The notes under the pieces are model-generated. The model did no database searches. It saw nothing but the letters and a program-made list of their open reading frames with translations, and had not been told where the DNA came from. The position numbers were made by a program, and so were the translations under genes. A stretch of DNA of 19,326 nt from Comamonas sp. lk (GTDB lineage: Bacteria > Pseudomonadota > Gammaproteobacteria > Burkholderiales > Burkholderiaceae_C), in assembly GCA_945901215.1 (NCBI GenBank), contig CAMDKE010000010.1, positions 1 to 19,326 of the forward strand, given 5' to 3'. Below are positions 1 through 7,311 of this stretch, one piece after another; position 1 is the first letter of the stretch, and every line of letters starts with the position of its first letter.

Positions 1-19
1 TTGAGTCAACCAGAATCAC
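1..19 (-). CDS. vapC: VapC toxin, N-terminal fragment (cut by window edge)
   Basis: Only six codons are visible. Reading leftward from a GTG at 19-17 gives M-I-L-V-D-S, which matches the usual first strand of PIN-domain VapC ribonucleases and includes their first acidic residue (D5). The GTG overlaps the TGA stop of the antitoxin gene by four bases (GTGA), the usual translational coupling of an antitoxin-toxin pair. VapC toxins cleave RNA and are neutralised by VapB. The identity rests on this short start plus the antitoxin upstream, so it is an inference; the rest of the gene lies outside the window. Confidence 0.6.
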
Positions 20-210
20 TTGTCGCGCCTCATGGCTTCCAGGTCGCCTTCCCAGTTGATCTTGCCTTTAAGGCGGCGCACCTCGGCTTGCCGCCCAAGC
101 TGTAGCAAAGTCTTTAGGCCCAGTTCCACAGCCTCACGCTTGGTGCGCGCGCCACACGCTTTTAGCGCGTCGGCCATGAGCTTGTCGTCAATCACAACGT
201 TGGTTCGCAT
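16..210 (-). CDS. vapB: VapB-family type II antitoxin
   Basis: A 64-residue protein starting M-R-T-N-V-V-I-D-D. The N-terminal strand followed by two helices (TKREAVELGLKTLLQL, about residues 22-37) is the ribbon-helix-helix fold of short VapB antitoxins, and the charged C-terminal tail (KINWEGDLEAMRRDK) is the part expected to bind the VapC groove. The start at 210 was chosen because it has AGGAG a few bases upstream and gives the usual family length; the open frame extends to 339 but that part is not antitoxin-like. It overlaps vapC by four bases. A perfect inverted repeat covers the start codon, so autorepression is likely. Family assignment is confident; activity is inferred. Confidence 0.85.
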   Translation of the reverse strand: MRTNVVIDDKLMADALKACGARTKREAVELGLKTLLQLGRQAEVRRLKGKINWEGDLEAMRRDK

Positions 211-237
211 GTGTAATCTCCTGTCATTCATACACAT
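209..237. promoter_or_regulatory. Inverted repeat over vapB start, probable VapB(C) operator
   Basis: The arms ATGTGTA (209-215) and TACACAT (231-237) are perfect inverted repeats with a 15-base spacer. Their centres are 22 bases apart, about two helical turns, as suits two ribbon-helix-helix dimers on one DNA face. The left arm contains the vapB start codon and the spacer holds its ribosome binding site. A TAAAAT (241-236 on the minus strand) just upstream could be the -10 element, although no good -35 is seen. The repeat is seen directly; its role as an operator is inferred from how VapBC operons are generally controlled. Confidence 0.6.
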
Positions 238-341
238 TTTATGGCCAGGAAAGCCCGAACACACGCGGTCAAACCGCGCACCTCCCAGCAGTAGATGCCA
301 CGAGGCCACCGTCGGGCACGCCCATAGCTGACAATCCAACC

Positions 342-1247
342 ATGGGCATAGGCATTTACCTCAAGGAAATCGGGCGCGGCAAAGAGGGTGCGCGCTCGCT
401 GACCCGCGCGCAGGCCTGCGATTTGTGGGGCCAGTTGCTCGACGGCAGCGTCACCGACCTGGAAGTCGGTGCTTTTTGCCTGGCCATGCGCATCAAAGGC
501 GAGACACCGGACGAAATGGCTGGTTTTTTGGACGCCACCCACACCCGCATGCAGCGGGTGCCTGCGAGCGACAAGCCCTTGATCGTCATTCCCAGCTACA
601 ACGGCGCGCGCAAGCTGCCGGTGCTGACCCCGCTGCTGGCCCTACTGCTGGCGCGCGAGGGCTGGCCGGTGCTGGTGCACGGCACGGCCACGGAGAGTCG
701 GCGCGTCTTTACCACCGAGGTGCTGGCCAACTTGGGGCTATTTCCTTCCACCGCCGTTGACGCCATCGCCCCGGGCGAAATGGCTTTTGTACCCACGGCA
801 GTGCTCCATGCGGGCCTGCAACGGCTGCTCGACGTGCGCCGGGTGGTCCAGTTGCGCAATTCGGCGCACAGCCTGGTCAAGCTGATGAACCCCAGTCAGG
901 GCCCCAGTGTGCTGGTTACCAGCTACACGCACCCCGAATACGCCGAGTCCATGACCGCCACCCTGGAATTGGTGCAAGGTAACGCTTTGCTGCTGCGCGG
1001 CACCGAAGGCGAGGCGGTAGCCGACGCCCGGCGAACGCCCAAAATGCAAGCCTTTCTACATGGCCAGACCGTATCCTTGCACCCCGCACAAGCAGGCAGC
1101 CTGGCTGCGCTGCCCGATCTTCCGCAAACCACCGACGCCGACGCCACGGCCCAATACATACTCCAAGTCCTGAGCGGCCAAGCACCTGTGCCCGCGCCCA
1201 TTGCGCAACAGGTGGCCCACGTGGTGCAACTGGCTTGTGCCTTGTGA
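342..1247 (+). CDS. ybiB: YbiB-like protein of the TrpD2 / anthranilate phosphoribosyltransferase-like family
   Basis: A 301-residue protein close to the usual length of YbiB. It opens with the family's signature GRGKEGARSL (residues 11-20), followed by the helical N-terminal domain with RIKGETPDEMAGF (50-62), then PSYNGARKLP (84-93) and the alpha/beta phosphoribosyltransferase-like domain. YbiB proteins have the fold of anthranilate phosphoribosyltransferase but bind nucleic acid rather than acting in tryptophan synthesis, and their cellular role is poorly defined. The gene ends nine bases before cobA and is probably cotranscribed with it. In related bacteria this pair often sits beside nitrate/nitrite assimilation genes; here vapBC lies upstream instead. 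No strong ribosome binding site is seen; the start was chosen on family length and the conserved N terminus. Confidence 0.85.
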   Translation: MGIGIYLKEIGRGKEGARSLTRAQACDLWGQLLDGSVTDLEVGAFCLAMRIKGETPDEMAGFLDATHTRMQRVPASDKPLIVIPSYNGARKLPVLTPLLALLLAREGWPVLVHGTATESRRVFTTEVLANLGLFPSTAVDAIAPGEMAFVPTAVLHAGLQRLLDVRRVVQLRNSAHSLVKLMNPSQGPSVLVTSYTHPEYAESMTATLELVQGNALLLRGTEGEAVADARRTPKMQAFLHGQTVSLHPAQAGSLAALPDLPQTTDADATAQYILQVLSGQAPVPAPIAQQVAHVVQLACAL

Positions 1248-1256
1248 ATCGTCTTT

Positions 1257-2057
1257 ATGCCTACTGTTATTAACCCAAACAACGGCCGCGTCACCCTGGT
1301 CGGCGCAGGACCTGGCGACCCCGAGTTGCTCACCCTCAAAGCGGTCAAAGCGATTGCTAGCGCCACGGTGCTGCTGGTGGACGACTTGGTGAACGACGCG
1401 GTGCTGGCCCACGCAACGCCTGGCGCCCGCGTGATCTACGTGGGAAAACGCGGCGGCTGTACCTCCACGCCGCAGGCGTTTATCGAAAAGCTCATGGTCA
1501 GCGAAGCGCAGCGCGGCGAACAGGTGGTGCGGCTCAAGGGCGGCGACCCCTTTATTTTTGGACGGGGCGGCGAAGAGGTGGAAGCCTTACAAGCCGCTGG
1601 CATCACGGTGCAGGTGATCAACGGCATTACTTCCGGGCTGGCAGCCATGAGCAGCTTGAACGTGCCACTGACCCACCGTGAACATGCCCACGGCGTGGTT
1701 TTCGTTACCGGTCACGCAAAACCTGGCGACAGCGGCACCGATTGGGTGGCGCTGTCGCACACGGCCCGGCAGGCCAAGCTCACCCTGGTGATTTACATGG
1801 GCGTGAACGGTGCCGCAGCCATTGAACAGTCGCTTTTGCAAGGCCTGAGCGCCGATACGCCAGTGGCCATCATCCAAAACGCCAGCCTGCCAACCCAGCG
1901 TTACGCCAGCGCCACGCTTTCTACCTTGCACGCCACCCTGGTCCGCGAGGGTTTGGGTAGCCCCAGCGTGATTGTGGTCGGCGATGTGCTGCAAGGCCTG
2001 GCTGCCGCCGGAACCAACCTAGCGCAAGAGCCACTTGCGCACCGCGCCCAGAGCTAG
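1257..2057 (+). CDS. cobA: Uroporphyrinogen-III C-methyltransferase (SUMT)
   Basis: A 266-residue enzyme that uses two S-adenosylmethionines to methylate uroporphyrinogen III at C2 and C7, giving precorrin-2, the branch point to siroheme and cobalamin. Visible motifs are the glycine-rich VTLVGAGPGDPELLTLKA (12-29), YVGKRGG (61-67), the SAM-binding VRLKGGDPFIFGRGGEE (91-107) and LTHRE (138-142). It is a single-domain SUMT without the CysG dehydrogenase/chelatase part, so later siroheme steps must be encoded elsewhere. It follows ybiB by nine bases. Because no corrin-ring genes are present and the B12 operon here covers only uptake and late steps, a role in siroheme for nitrite or sulfite reductase is more likely than de novo B12 synthesis; that is an inference. 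Confidence 0.92.
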   Translation: MPTVINPNNGRVTLVGAGPGDPELLTLKAVKAIASATVLLVDDLVNDAVLAHATPGARVIYVGKRGGCTSTPQAFIEKLMVSEAQRGEQVVRLKGGDPFIFGRGGEEVEALQAAGITVQVINGITSGLAAMSSLNVPLTHREHAHGVVFVTGHAKPGDSGTDWVALSHTARQAKLTLVIYMGVNGAAAIEQSLLQGLSADTPVAIIQNASLPTQRYASATLSTLHATLVREGLGSPSVIVVGDVLQGLAAAGTNLAQEPLAHRAQS

Positions 2058-2327
2058 CGCAACATCCGCTTTTCGCTAAGCCGCCCTCGCCGCAGCAGCC
2101 AGCGGGCAGGTCAGCAGCAGTGCCGATTCCGAGGTTAACCCAGGCTCCGCTTGAACCACGAAGCCATGGCCACTGCTACCAGCACCTTATTCGCACCCAC
2201 TGAGTGGAGTTGTTGATCAGGCTCAATATGCCCTTGGTCGCAAGCGACGAACATAGGCCCAGAACAAGCTTTGGCCCTAAAAACGGTGCGAACCTACCTT
2301 CGTACCACCAACCCCACGGATACCTGC
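2058..2327. other. Intergenic region between cobA and the usp gene
   Basis: 270 bases with no convincing gene. Small open frames here have no recognisable family features. The only notable element is an FNR-like sequence at 2213-2226, listed separately. No clear terminator with a T-run was found after cobA. Confidence 0.5.
2213..2226 (+). promoter_or_regulatory. Possible FNR/ANR-type binding site upstream of usp
   Basis: The sequence TTGATCAGGCTCAA matches the FNR/ANR/DNR consensus TTGAT-N4-ATCAA at nine of ten defined positions. It lies about 100 bases before the usp start codon, a workable distance for activation of a leadered promoter, and universal stress genes are common FNR/ANR targets. 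No clear -10 was identified downstream. A similar one-mismatch sequence occurs inside the usp coding region at 2337-2350, so chance matches do occur here. Confidence 0.4.
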
Positions 2328-2753
2328 ATGAAAATTTTGATCGCCATCGACGGCTCCAAATCCGCCCTGCGCGCGGTGAAGTACGCCACCACACTGAGCA
2401 CGGCCCTGGCCCAGTCGCCCCATATCACCTTGGTGACTGTGCACGATGACACGGGCCTGCGCCACTTGGCCAAACACCTGCCTAAAGACGGGCTGGAAGA
2501 CTATTTCCGGGAGTTGAGCGAACGCGACCTCAAACCAGCACGCAAACTGCTGGACCAAGCCAATCTCCCGCACGATATGGTGATCAAAGTCGGTCACGTG
2601 GTCGATCAAATCCTGGCCACCGCCACGGCAGGCAAGTTCGATATGGTGGTGCTGGGCAGCAAGGGCCGTTCTGGCCTGAGCGATCTGGTCCTAGGATCTG
2701 TCGCGCAAAGGGTTTGTGCGCTGGCCAAGCAGCCGGTGGTTTTGGTGAAGTAA
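2328..2753 (+). CDS. Universal stress protein, UspA family, ATP-binding type
   Basis: A 141-residue single-domain Usp of normal length. It starts MKILIAIDGSKSALRAV, with the conserved Asp8 of the nucleotide site. Near the C terminus it carries the full ATP-binding motif G-x2-G-x9-G-S (Gly110, Gly113, Gly123, Ser124), followed by the usual hydrophobic final strand VVLVK. Cytoplasmic Usp proteins of this class bind ATP and support survival under stress or oxygen limitation. The start at 2328 was chosen over an in-frame upstream codon because homologues begin exactly at M-K-I-L. The gene stands alone between cobA and the molybdenum hydroxylase operon. A possible FNR-type site upstream hints at induction at low oxygen. 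Confidence 0.9.
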   Translation: MKILIAIDGSKSALRAVKYATTLSTALAQSPHITLVTVHDDTGLRHLAKHLPKDGLEDYFRELSERDLKPARKLLDQANLPHDMVIKVGHVVDQILATATAGKFDMVVLGSKGRSGLSDLVLGSVAQRVCALAKQPVVLVK

Positions 2754-2857
2754 AGCCCCTCGCCTCGAAGCGGCGACCCGGCGACGCGCACCCGGGACAC
2801 CAGCGGGTGCAGCCCCTGGCTTACCATCCCCGCATTTTTGTAGGAAGAAATAAGCCC

Positions 2858-3352
2858 ATGAACCTGACCATCAACGGCCAAGCGGTGCAAACCGACACCC
2901 CGGCCGACATGCCCCTTTTGTGGGTATTGCGTGACCAACTCAAGCTCACCGGCACTAAATTTAGCTGCGGCGTGGCCGCCTGTGGCGCCTGCACGGTGCT
3001 CGTGGATGGCGAGGCCGTGCGCTCCTGCGTGACGCCAGCATCGCTTCTGGTGGGCAAACGCATTCGCACCATTGAGTCCTTGGGCAGCGCCGAGCAACCC
3101 CACGCCCTGCAACAGGCCTGGATCGCCGAGCAAGTACCCCAATGCGGTTACTGCCAAAGTGGCATGCTGATGGCCGCTGCCGCCCTGCTGGAGCGCAACC
3201 CCAAACCCAGCGACGCCGATATCGACGCCGCCATGACCAACATCTGCCGCTGCGGCACCTACCAGCGGGTGCGCGCGGCCATTCACCGGGCAGCGGGCGC
3301 CACACAAACCGCCTTGCAATCCCCCGTAGCAAGCCGCGAGGTGGTCGCATGA
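2858..3352 (+). CDS. iorA: Isoquinoline 1-oxidoreductase-type alpha subunit, two [2Fe-2S] clusters
   Basis: A 164-residue small subunit of a xanthine-oxidase-family molybdenum hydroxylase. It carries electrons from the molybdenum subunit through two [2Fe-2S] clusters. The N-terminal plant-ferredoxin-type cluster ligands are Cys37, Cys42, Cys45 and Cys57 (SCGVAACGACTVLVDG). The C-terminal helical domain supplies Cys96, Cys99, Cys130 and Cys132 (QCGYCQSGM and NICRCGTY). AGGAAG sits before the ATG at 2858. The stop overlaps the start of the beta gene (ATGA), so the two are translationally coupled. No signal peptide is seen, so export would have to be together with the beta subunit. Family is certain; the true substrate is unknown, so the symbol is by homology only. 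Confidence 0.9.
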   Translation: MNLTINGQAVQTDTPADMPLLWVLRDQLKLTGTKFSCGVAACGACTVLVDGEAVRSCVTPASLLVGKRIRTIESLGSAEQPHALQQAWIAEQVPQCGYCQSGMLMAAAALLERNPKPSDADIDAAMTNICRCGTYQRVRAAIHRAAGATQTALQSPVASREVVA

Positions 3353-5616
3353 AGCGCCGCACCTGGATACTGAGCGCCCTGGGCGCAACCGGCGCATTGG
3401 TGGTCGGCTGGGGCCTGATGCCCCCGCGCTCGCGCCTGGGCCAACCCGCCGCCATGCTGCCCACGCAGGGTGAAGTCGCCCTGAACGGCTGGATCAAGAT
3501 CGCCCAAGACGGCAGCGTGGTGCTGGCCATGGCCCGCAGCGAAATGGGCCAGGGCGTGCACACCGCCCTGGCCATGCTGGTGGCCGAAGAGCTGGACGTG
3601 CCCTTGGCGCGCGTGCGGCTGGAGCAAGCAGGCTCGGACGCGATCTACGGCAACGTGTCCATGCTGCTGGGCAGTTTGCCGTTTCACCCGCTGGAGTCGG
3701 AGCACGGCACCAAGCCCACCAAGGTCAAAGTGGGTGAATGGGTGGTCAGCAAGCTGGCCCGCGAACTGGGCATCAACGCCACCGGCGGATCTGCCAGCGT
3801 GGCCGATGGCTGGGCGCCGCTGCGCATGGCCGCAGCCACCGCACGCGCCAGCCTGGTGGGCGCGGCAGCAGCACAGTGGAAAGTGTCTGCCTCTGGGATC
3901 ACGGTGCATGCTGGTCGGGTGCAACACGCCTCGGGCCAGTCGGCCCACTATGGCGAATTGGCCTTGGCCGCCGCCGCCAGCACACCCGCCAACGTGGTGC
4001 CCAAAGACCGCAAGGACTGGAAGCTGATCGGCACCGCTGCGCCGCGCGCCGACCTGATTGCCAAAACCAACGGCAGTGCCAGCTTTGGCCTGGACGTGCG
4101 CCTGCCGGACATGCTGTTTGCCGCCGTGCGCATGCCGCCCATGCTCGGTGGCAGTGTGGGGTCCATCGACAGCAAGGCCGCGCTGGCTTTGCCCGGCGTG
4201 CAGCAGGTGGTATTGCTGGATGCAGCCCATGGCTCTAGCGCGGGCTTCGCCGTGGTAGGCCAGACCACCTGGCACGCCCGCCAGGGTGCCCAGGCCGTGG
4301 TCGCCCAGTGGCAGCAACGCGCCCAAGGTGCGCTGGACACCAAAGCCATCGCAGCATCGCTGCAAAGCCAATTGGACCGGGAAAGTGGTTTCGCCTTTTT
4401 TGACCAAGGCGATATCGAAGCGGCTGAGAAGTCTGCTGCCAAGGTAATTGAGGCCAGCTACACCGCTCCCTACCTGGCCCACGCCACCATGGAGCCCATG
4501 AACTGCACGGCGCAAGTCAAAAACGGCGCTGTGGAAATTTGGGCGCCCACGCAAATCCCGTCTTCCGCGCGGGCCGCCGCCGCCAAGGCCGCTGGCGTGG
4601 ACCCAGACCAAGTGACGGTGCACGTCACCTTGCTGGGTGGAGGCTTTGGCCGCCGCCTGGAAGTCGACTTTGTAGCCCAGGCGGTCAAAGTAGCGATGGC
4701 CACCGCGGGCAAGCCGGTGCAACTGTCGTGGTCACGCGAAGAGGACATGGGACACGACTTCTACCGCCCTATGCACGCCGCGCGGCTCAAAGCCACCGTG
4801 GACGCGCAAGGCCGGGTGCAAAGCCTGCGCATCAAGTCCGCAGGCGATGCCATCTCGCCGCGCTGGATGGAGCGTGCCGTGCCGCTGCTGGCCGGGCCGG
4901 TGGATATGCCGGATAAAACCACCTCCGAGGGCTTGTTCGACCTGCCCTACGGATTTGCCCACCAGCACATGGCGCATGTAGCCACCCAGATGGGCGTGCC
5001 AGTGGGTTTTTGGCGCTCGGTGGGGCATTCGCACAATGCGTTTTTCTCAGAAAGCTTTATCGACGAACTCGCTGCTGCCACACAAAAAGACCCACTTGAA
5101 TTTCGCCGCAGCCTGCTGCAAGCGACGCCGCGCTACTTGGCGGTGCTCAACCTGGCAGCCAATAAAGCCCAATGGGGCAGCGCGCTGCCCGCCGGCCGTG
5201 CTCGGGGCATTGCCTTACACGAGTCCTTTGGCTCCATCGTGGCCGAAGTGGCAGAGGTATCGCTGGAAGGCGGCGTGCCCCGTGTACACCGCGTGGTCTG
5301 CGCCATCGACTGCGGCACCGTGGTCAACCCCGGCATCGTGGCCCAGCAAATGGAGGGCGCCGTGGTAATGGGCCTGACGGCGGCGCTGTGGGGCAAGATC
5401 GACATCGAAGGTGGCGTGGTGCAGCAAAGCAACTTCACCAATTACCCCATGCTGCAACTGGCGCATGCGCCGGTGGTGGAGACCCACATCATCGCCAGCG
5501 AGCGTACGCCAGGCGGTGTAGGCGAGCCGGGCTTGCCCCCAATAGCGCCCGCAGTATCCAACGCACTGTTTGCGCTAAGCGGCAAGCGCCACCGCAGCCT
5601 GCCGCTGGTGGCCTAG
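3349..5616 (+). CDS. iorB: Isoquinoline 1-oxidoreductase-type beta subunit, molybdopterin-binding
   Basis: A 755-residue catalytic subunit of the molybdenum-hydroxylase family, which hydroxylates N-heterocycles or oxidises aldehydes using water. The N terminus MKRRTWILSALGATGALVVG has twin arginines and a hydrophobic stretch, resembling a Tat signal or membrane anchor, as is typical of IorB-like proteins. Cofactor-binding motifs are visible: EMGQGVHTALAMLVAEEL early on, GGGFGRR at about 430-436, and VGEPGLPPIAPA near the C terminus, where Glu726 is the expected active-site base. There is no FAD subunit, so electrons probably go to a cytochrome or another periplasmic acceptor. It follows iorA with a four-base overlap. 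No XdhC-type maturation gene is adjacent. The substrate cannot be told from sequence. Confidence 0.88.
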   Translation: MKRRTWILSALGATGALVVGWGLMPPRSRLGQPAAMLPTQGEVALNGWIKIAQDGSVVLAMARSEMGQGVHTALAMLVAEELDVPLARVRLEQAGSDAIYGNVSMLLGSLPFHPLESEHGTKPTKVKVGEWVVSKLARELGINATGGSASVADGWAPLRMAAATARASLVGAAAAQWKVSASGITVHAGRVQHASGQSAHYGELALAAAASTPANVVPKDRKDWKLIGTAAPRADLIAKTNGSASFGLDVRLPDMLFAAVRMPPMLGGSVGSIDSKAALALPGVQQVVLLDAAHGSSAGFAVVGQTTWHARQGAQAVVAQWQQRAQGALDTKAIAASLQSQLDRESGFAFFDQGDIEAAEKSAAKVIEASYTAPYLAHATMEPMNCTAQVKNGAVEIWAPTQIPSSARAAAAKAAGVDPDQVTVHVTLLGGGFGRRLEVDFVAQAVKVAMATAGKPVQLSWSREEDMGHDFYRPMHAARLKATVDAQGRVQSLRIKSAGDAISPRWMERAVPLLAGPVDMPDKTTSEGLFDLPYGFAHQHMAHVATQMGVPVGFWRSVGHSHNAFFSESFIDELAAATQKDPLEFRRSLLQATPRYLAVLNLAANKAQWGSALPAGRARGIALHESFGSIVAEVAEVSLEGGVPRVHRVVCAIDCGTVVNPGIVAQQMEGAVVMGLTAALWGKIDIEGGVVQQSNFTNYPMLQLAHAPVVETHIIASERTPGGVGEPGLPPIAPAVSNALFALSGKRHRSLPLVA

Positions 5617-5653
5617 GCATCCGGGCCCGCTAAGGGGCCCTGTATCTGCAAAA

Positions 5654-5668
5654 CCACCTTATAGGTGG
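5654..5668 (-). terminator. Weak hairpin at the end of nnrD, possible terminator
   Basis: Read on the minus strand, CCACC-TATAA-GGTGG forms a five-base-pair hairpin followed at once by TTTTG. It overlaps the TAA stop of nnrD and lies between convergent genes, where a terminator is expected. The stem is short and the T-run is only four bases, so this is a weak candidate. A second hairpin, GGGCCC-GCTAAG-GGGCCC at 5623-5640 just after iorB, has no T-run. Confidence 0.35.
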
Positions 5669-6540
5669 AGGGTGTCTTCAGCCAAGAGCATGCGCAGGGC
5701 AAGAGGAATAGCGGCGATCAGCCCGCTGGCCGTCAGGGGTGCGCCGCCACTGGCGCCCTGCGCGGCTTGCGCGTGCAGCCATGCGGCTGTGGCCGCCAGA
5801 TGCGCCAGCAAAGCCGGTTGCACCGACAACTGCGCCTGGTGGGAGGCCACCAGGGCACCAACCATGCCCGCCAGCACATCGCCCGTGCCCGCCGTGGACA
5901 ACCAGGGCGTGGACGGCGGTAGCGCGATACAAACGCCCTCGCCCGCCACCACGCTGTGTGCGCCTTTGAGCAAAACGGTAACGCCCAAGGTCTGCTGCGC
6001 CAAGGCGGCCCAATGGTGCGGGTCACCAGCAATGGTTTGGTGGGACACCGGCACACCGCGCGCGCAAAGCAAGGTGGCCAATTCGCCGGCGTGCGGTGTG
6101 ATCAGCGTGGGCCCACTCAGCGTGCCCGCCAGATGCAGGGCGCCGGCGTCCAGCACCGTGGCGGCGGCCTGGGTGCGCGTAGCGGCCATCTGGCGGTGAC
6201 GCAACCAAAGACTCAGCGACCAGCCCCCAGCAGGCGCAACGCCCGAACCCAAAAGCCACGCGTTTACTTGTCCAGGCACCACCACAACTTCGGGGCAGCG
6301 CTGCAGGACCAGGGTAGCCAGACCGGCACCAGCGGTGCCCGGGTAAAAGCGCACCATTCCCAAGCCGGTAGCCAGCGCTGCGGCACAGCCCAATACCGCA
6401 GCACCGGGGTATTGGCGCGAGCCGGTGACCACGCCCAGCACGCCGCGCGTGTATTTGTGGTCCTGGTCCGTAGGCAGCCGAATCCAGGCGCGGGCATCGG
6501 CGGCGCTCCAGGGCGTCCAAAGGGGCTTGTTCAGGGTCAT
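5659..6540 (-). CDS. nnrD: ADP/ATP-dependent NAD(P)H-hydrate dehydratase (stand-alone)
   Basis: A 293-residue YjeF C-terminal/ribokinase-like enzyme that dehydrates damaged S-NAD(P)H-hydrate back to NAD(P)H using ADP or ATP. Motifs include HKYTRGVLGVVTGSRQYPGA (28-47), LDAG (130-133), LITPHAGELATLL (147-159) and the nucleotide-site STAGTGDVLAG (215-225, catalytic Asp221). Many bacteria fuse this domain to an NnrE epimerase; here it stands alone and no epimerase is in the window. The ATG at 6540 was preferred because the 33 extra residues of the longer frame are not family-like. It lies 213 bases after cobC on the same strand, so it may be a separate transcription unit or the tail of the B12 operon. 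Confidence 0.88.
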   Translation of the reverse strand: MTLNKPLWTPWSAADARAWIRLPTDQDHKYTRGVLGVVTGSRQYPGAAVLGCAAALATGLGMVRFYPGTAGAGLATLVLQRCPEVVVVPGQVNAWLLGSGVAPAGGWSLSLWLRHRQMAATRTQAAATVLDAGALHLAGTLSGPTLITPHAGELATLLCARGVPVSHQTIAGDPHHWAALAQQTLGVTVLLKGAHSVVAGEGVCIALPPSTPWLSTAGTGDVLAGMVGALVASHQAQLSVQPALLAHLAATAAWLHAQAAQGASGGAPLTASGLIAAIPLALRMLLAEDTLHL

Positions 6541-6753
6541 CAAGGCATCGTGATATGGGTCAGACCTCAGCAAAAGGAAGCAGAGAAGGCCGTACCCAAA
6601 GTGGGGTGGGAACCTTGCCATTGTGCGTCTGAAGCGCACGGGTGGCGACTACAGCTCTATGCGTTGGCTTAGCTCCAGTCCAAGTCACATGGCGCCCGAC
6701 GCAATCGCCATGACTAAGCTCACCCCCTCGCATCCTCTGGCAGACCCGATGCG
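6541..6753. other. Gap between cobC and nnrD
   Basis: 213 bases without a supportable gene. It includes a small inverted repeat, GTGCG (6623-6627) and CGCAC (6635-6639), without a T-run. No clear promoter or terminator could be assigned. Confidence 0.4.
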
Positions 6754-7296
6754 CTAACAAGCCATTTCCAGCCACTGGCCGTAGGCGGGGGCGTCCAGCG
6801 GCCATTGGTCCGCCCGTTGCACACGGCGCACGCCTTGGGCGAGCAAGGTGGCAGCCCGTGCCACACCGGCGTGCGTCAGCCAAGCCTGGCTGCCCGATGC
6901 GCATGCCGCGTCCCACGCCAAGGCAACACGGGCCAGCACCTCGTTGGTGCTCTCTACGCCGCCAAAGCGGTGGTCGCCAAAGTTATCCGTCCATTCGCGC
7001 AGGGCATCTAGCGCAATCGCGTCCCAGGCCACACCCTCAAAGTGGCCGAAGTTCATTTCTGCCAGCCGCGCATCCAAGACGAAGTGGAGGTCGCTGCGCA
7101 GGGCTTGCAGGGCTTGCGCCAGTTGGGCGCAGCGTTGCAGGGGAGACACACGCACCACCAAACCCACCGGCAGCGCGGTGGCCAGCCCTAGGGCCGCCAC
7201 CTGCGTTGCCTCTTCTTGCGCGGGAACGTCCAAGGCACCGTAGCAGACACCGGGCGCCACCATCGGCAGCGCGTGTCGGGCGATCCACAAGGTCAT
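6754..7296 (-). CDS. cobC: Histidine phosphatase, probable alpha-ribazole phosphatase CobC
   Basis: A 180-residue member of the histidine phosphatase superfamily. The N-terminal Arg7-His8 (IARHALP) provides the nucleophilic histidine. Arg55 (SPLQR), Glu80 (AEMNFGHFEG) and His142 (THAGVARA) complete the usual active site. CobC removes the phosphate from alpha-ribazole phosphate or from adenosylcobalamin phosphate at the end of nucleotide-loop assembly. The motif is RHA rather than the common RHG, a tolerated variant. It lies 15 bases after cobS in the B12 operon, and this context supports the specific function over other phosphatases. It is the last gene of the tight cluster. Confidence 0.8.
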   Translation of the reverse strand: MTLWIARHALPMVAPGVCYGALDVPAQEEATQVAALGLATALPVGLVVRVSPLQRCAQLAQALQALRSDLHFVLDARLAEMNFGHFEGVAWDAIALDALREWTDNFGDHRFGGVESTNEVLARVALAWDAACASGSQAWLTHAGVARAATLLAQGVRRVQRADQWPLDAPAYGQWLEMAC

Positions 7297-7311
7297 GGGT
7301 GCCCCCGCAAG

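Noticed and set aside
2337..2350. Second FNR-like sequence TTGATCGCCATCGA
   Set aside because: It lies inside the usp coding sequence over conserved residues, so the match is explained by coding constraint.
3283..4722. Minus-strand open frame (479 codons) opposite the molybdenum hydroxylase beta gene
   Set aside because: Antisense shadow with His/Gly-rich low-information sequence; the plus-strand gene carries intact cofactor motifs.
5623..5640. GGGCCC hairpin after iorB as a terminator
   Set aside because: It has no T-run on the plus strand; kept only as a possible weak structural element.
6623..6639. GTGCG/CGCAC inverted repeat between cobC and nnrD
   Set aside because: Short stem, no T-run on either strand and no link to a promoter, so no function can be assigned.
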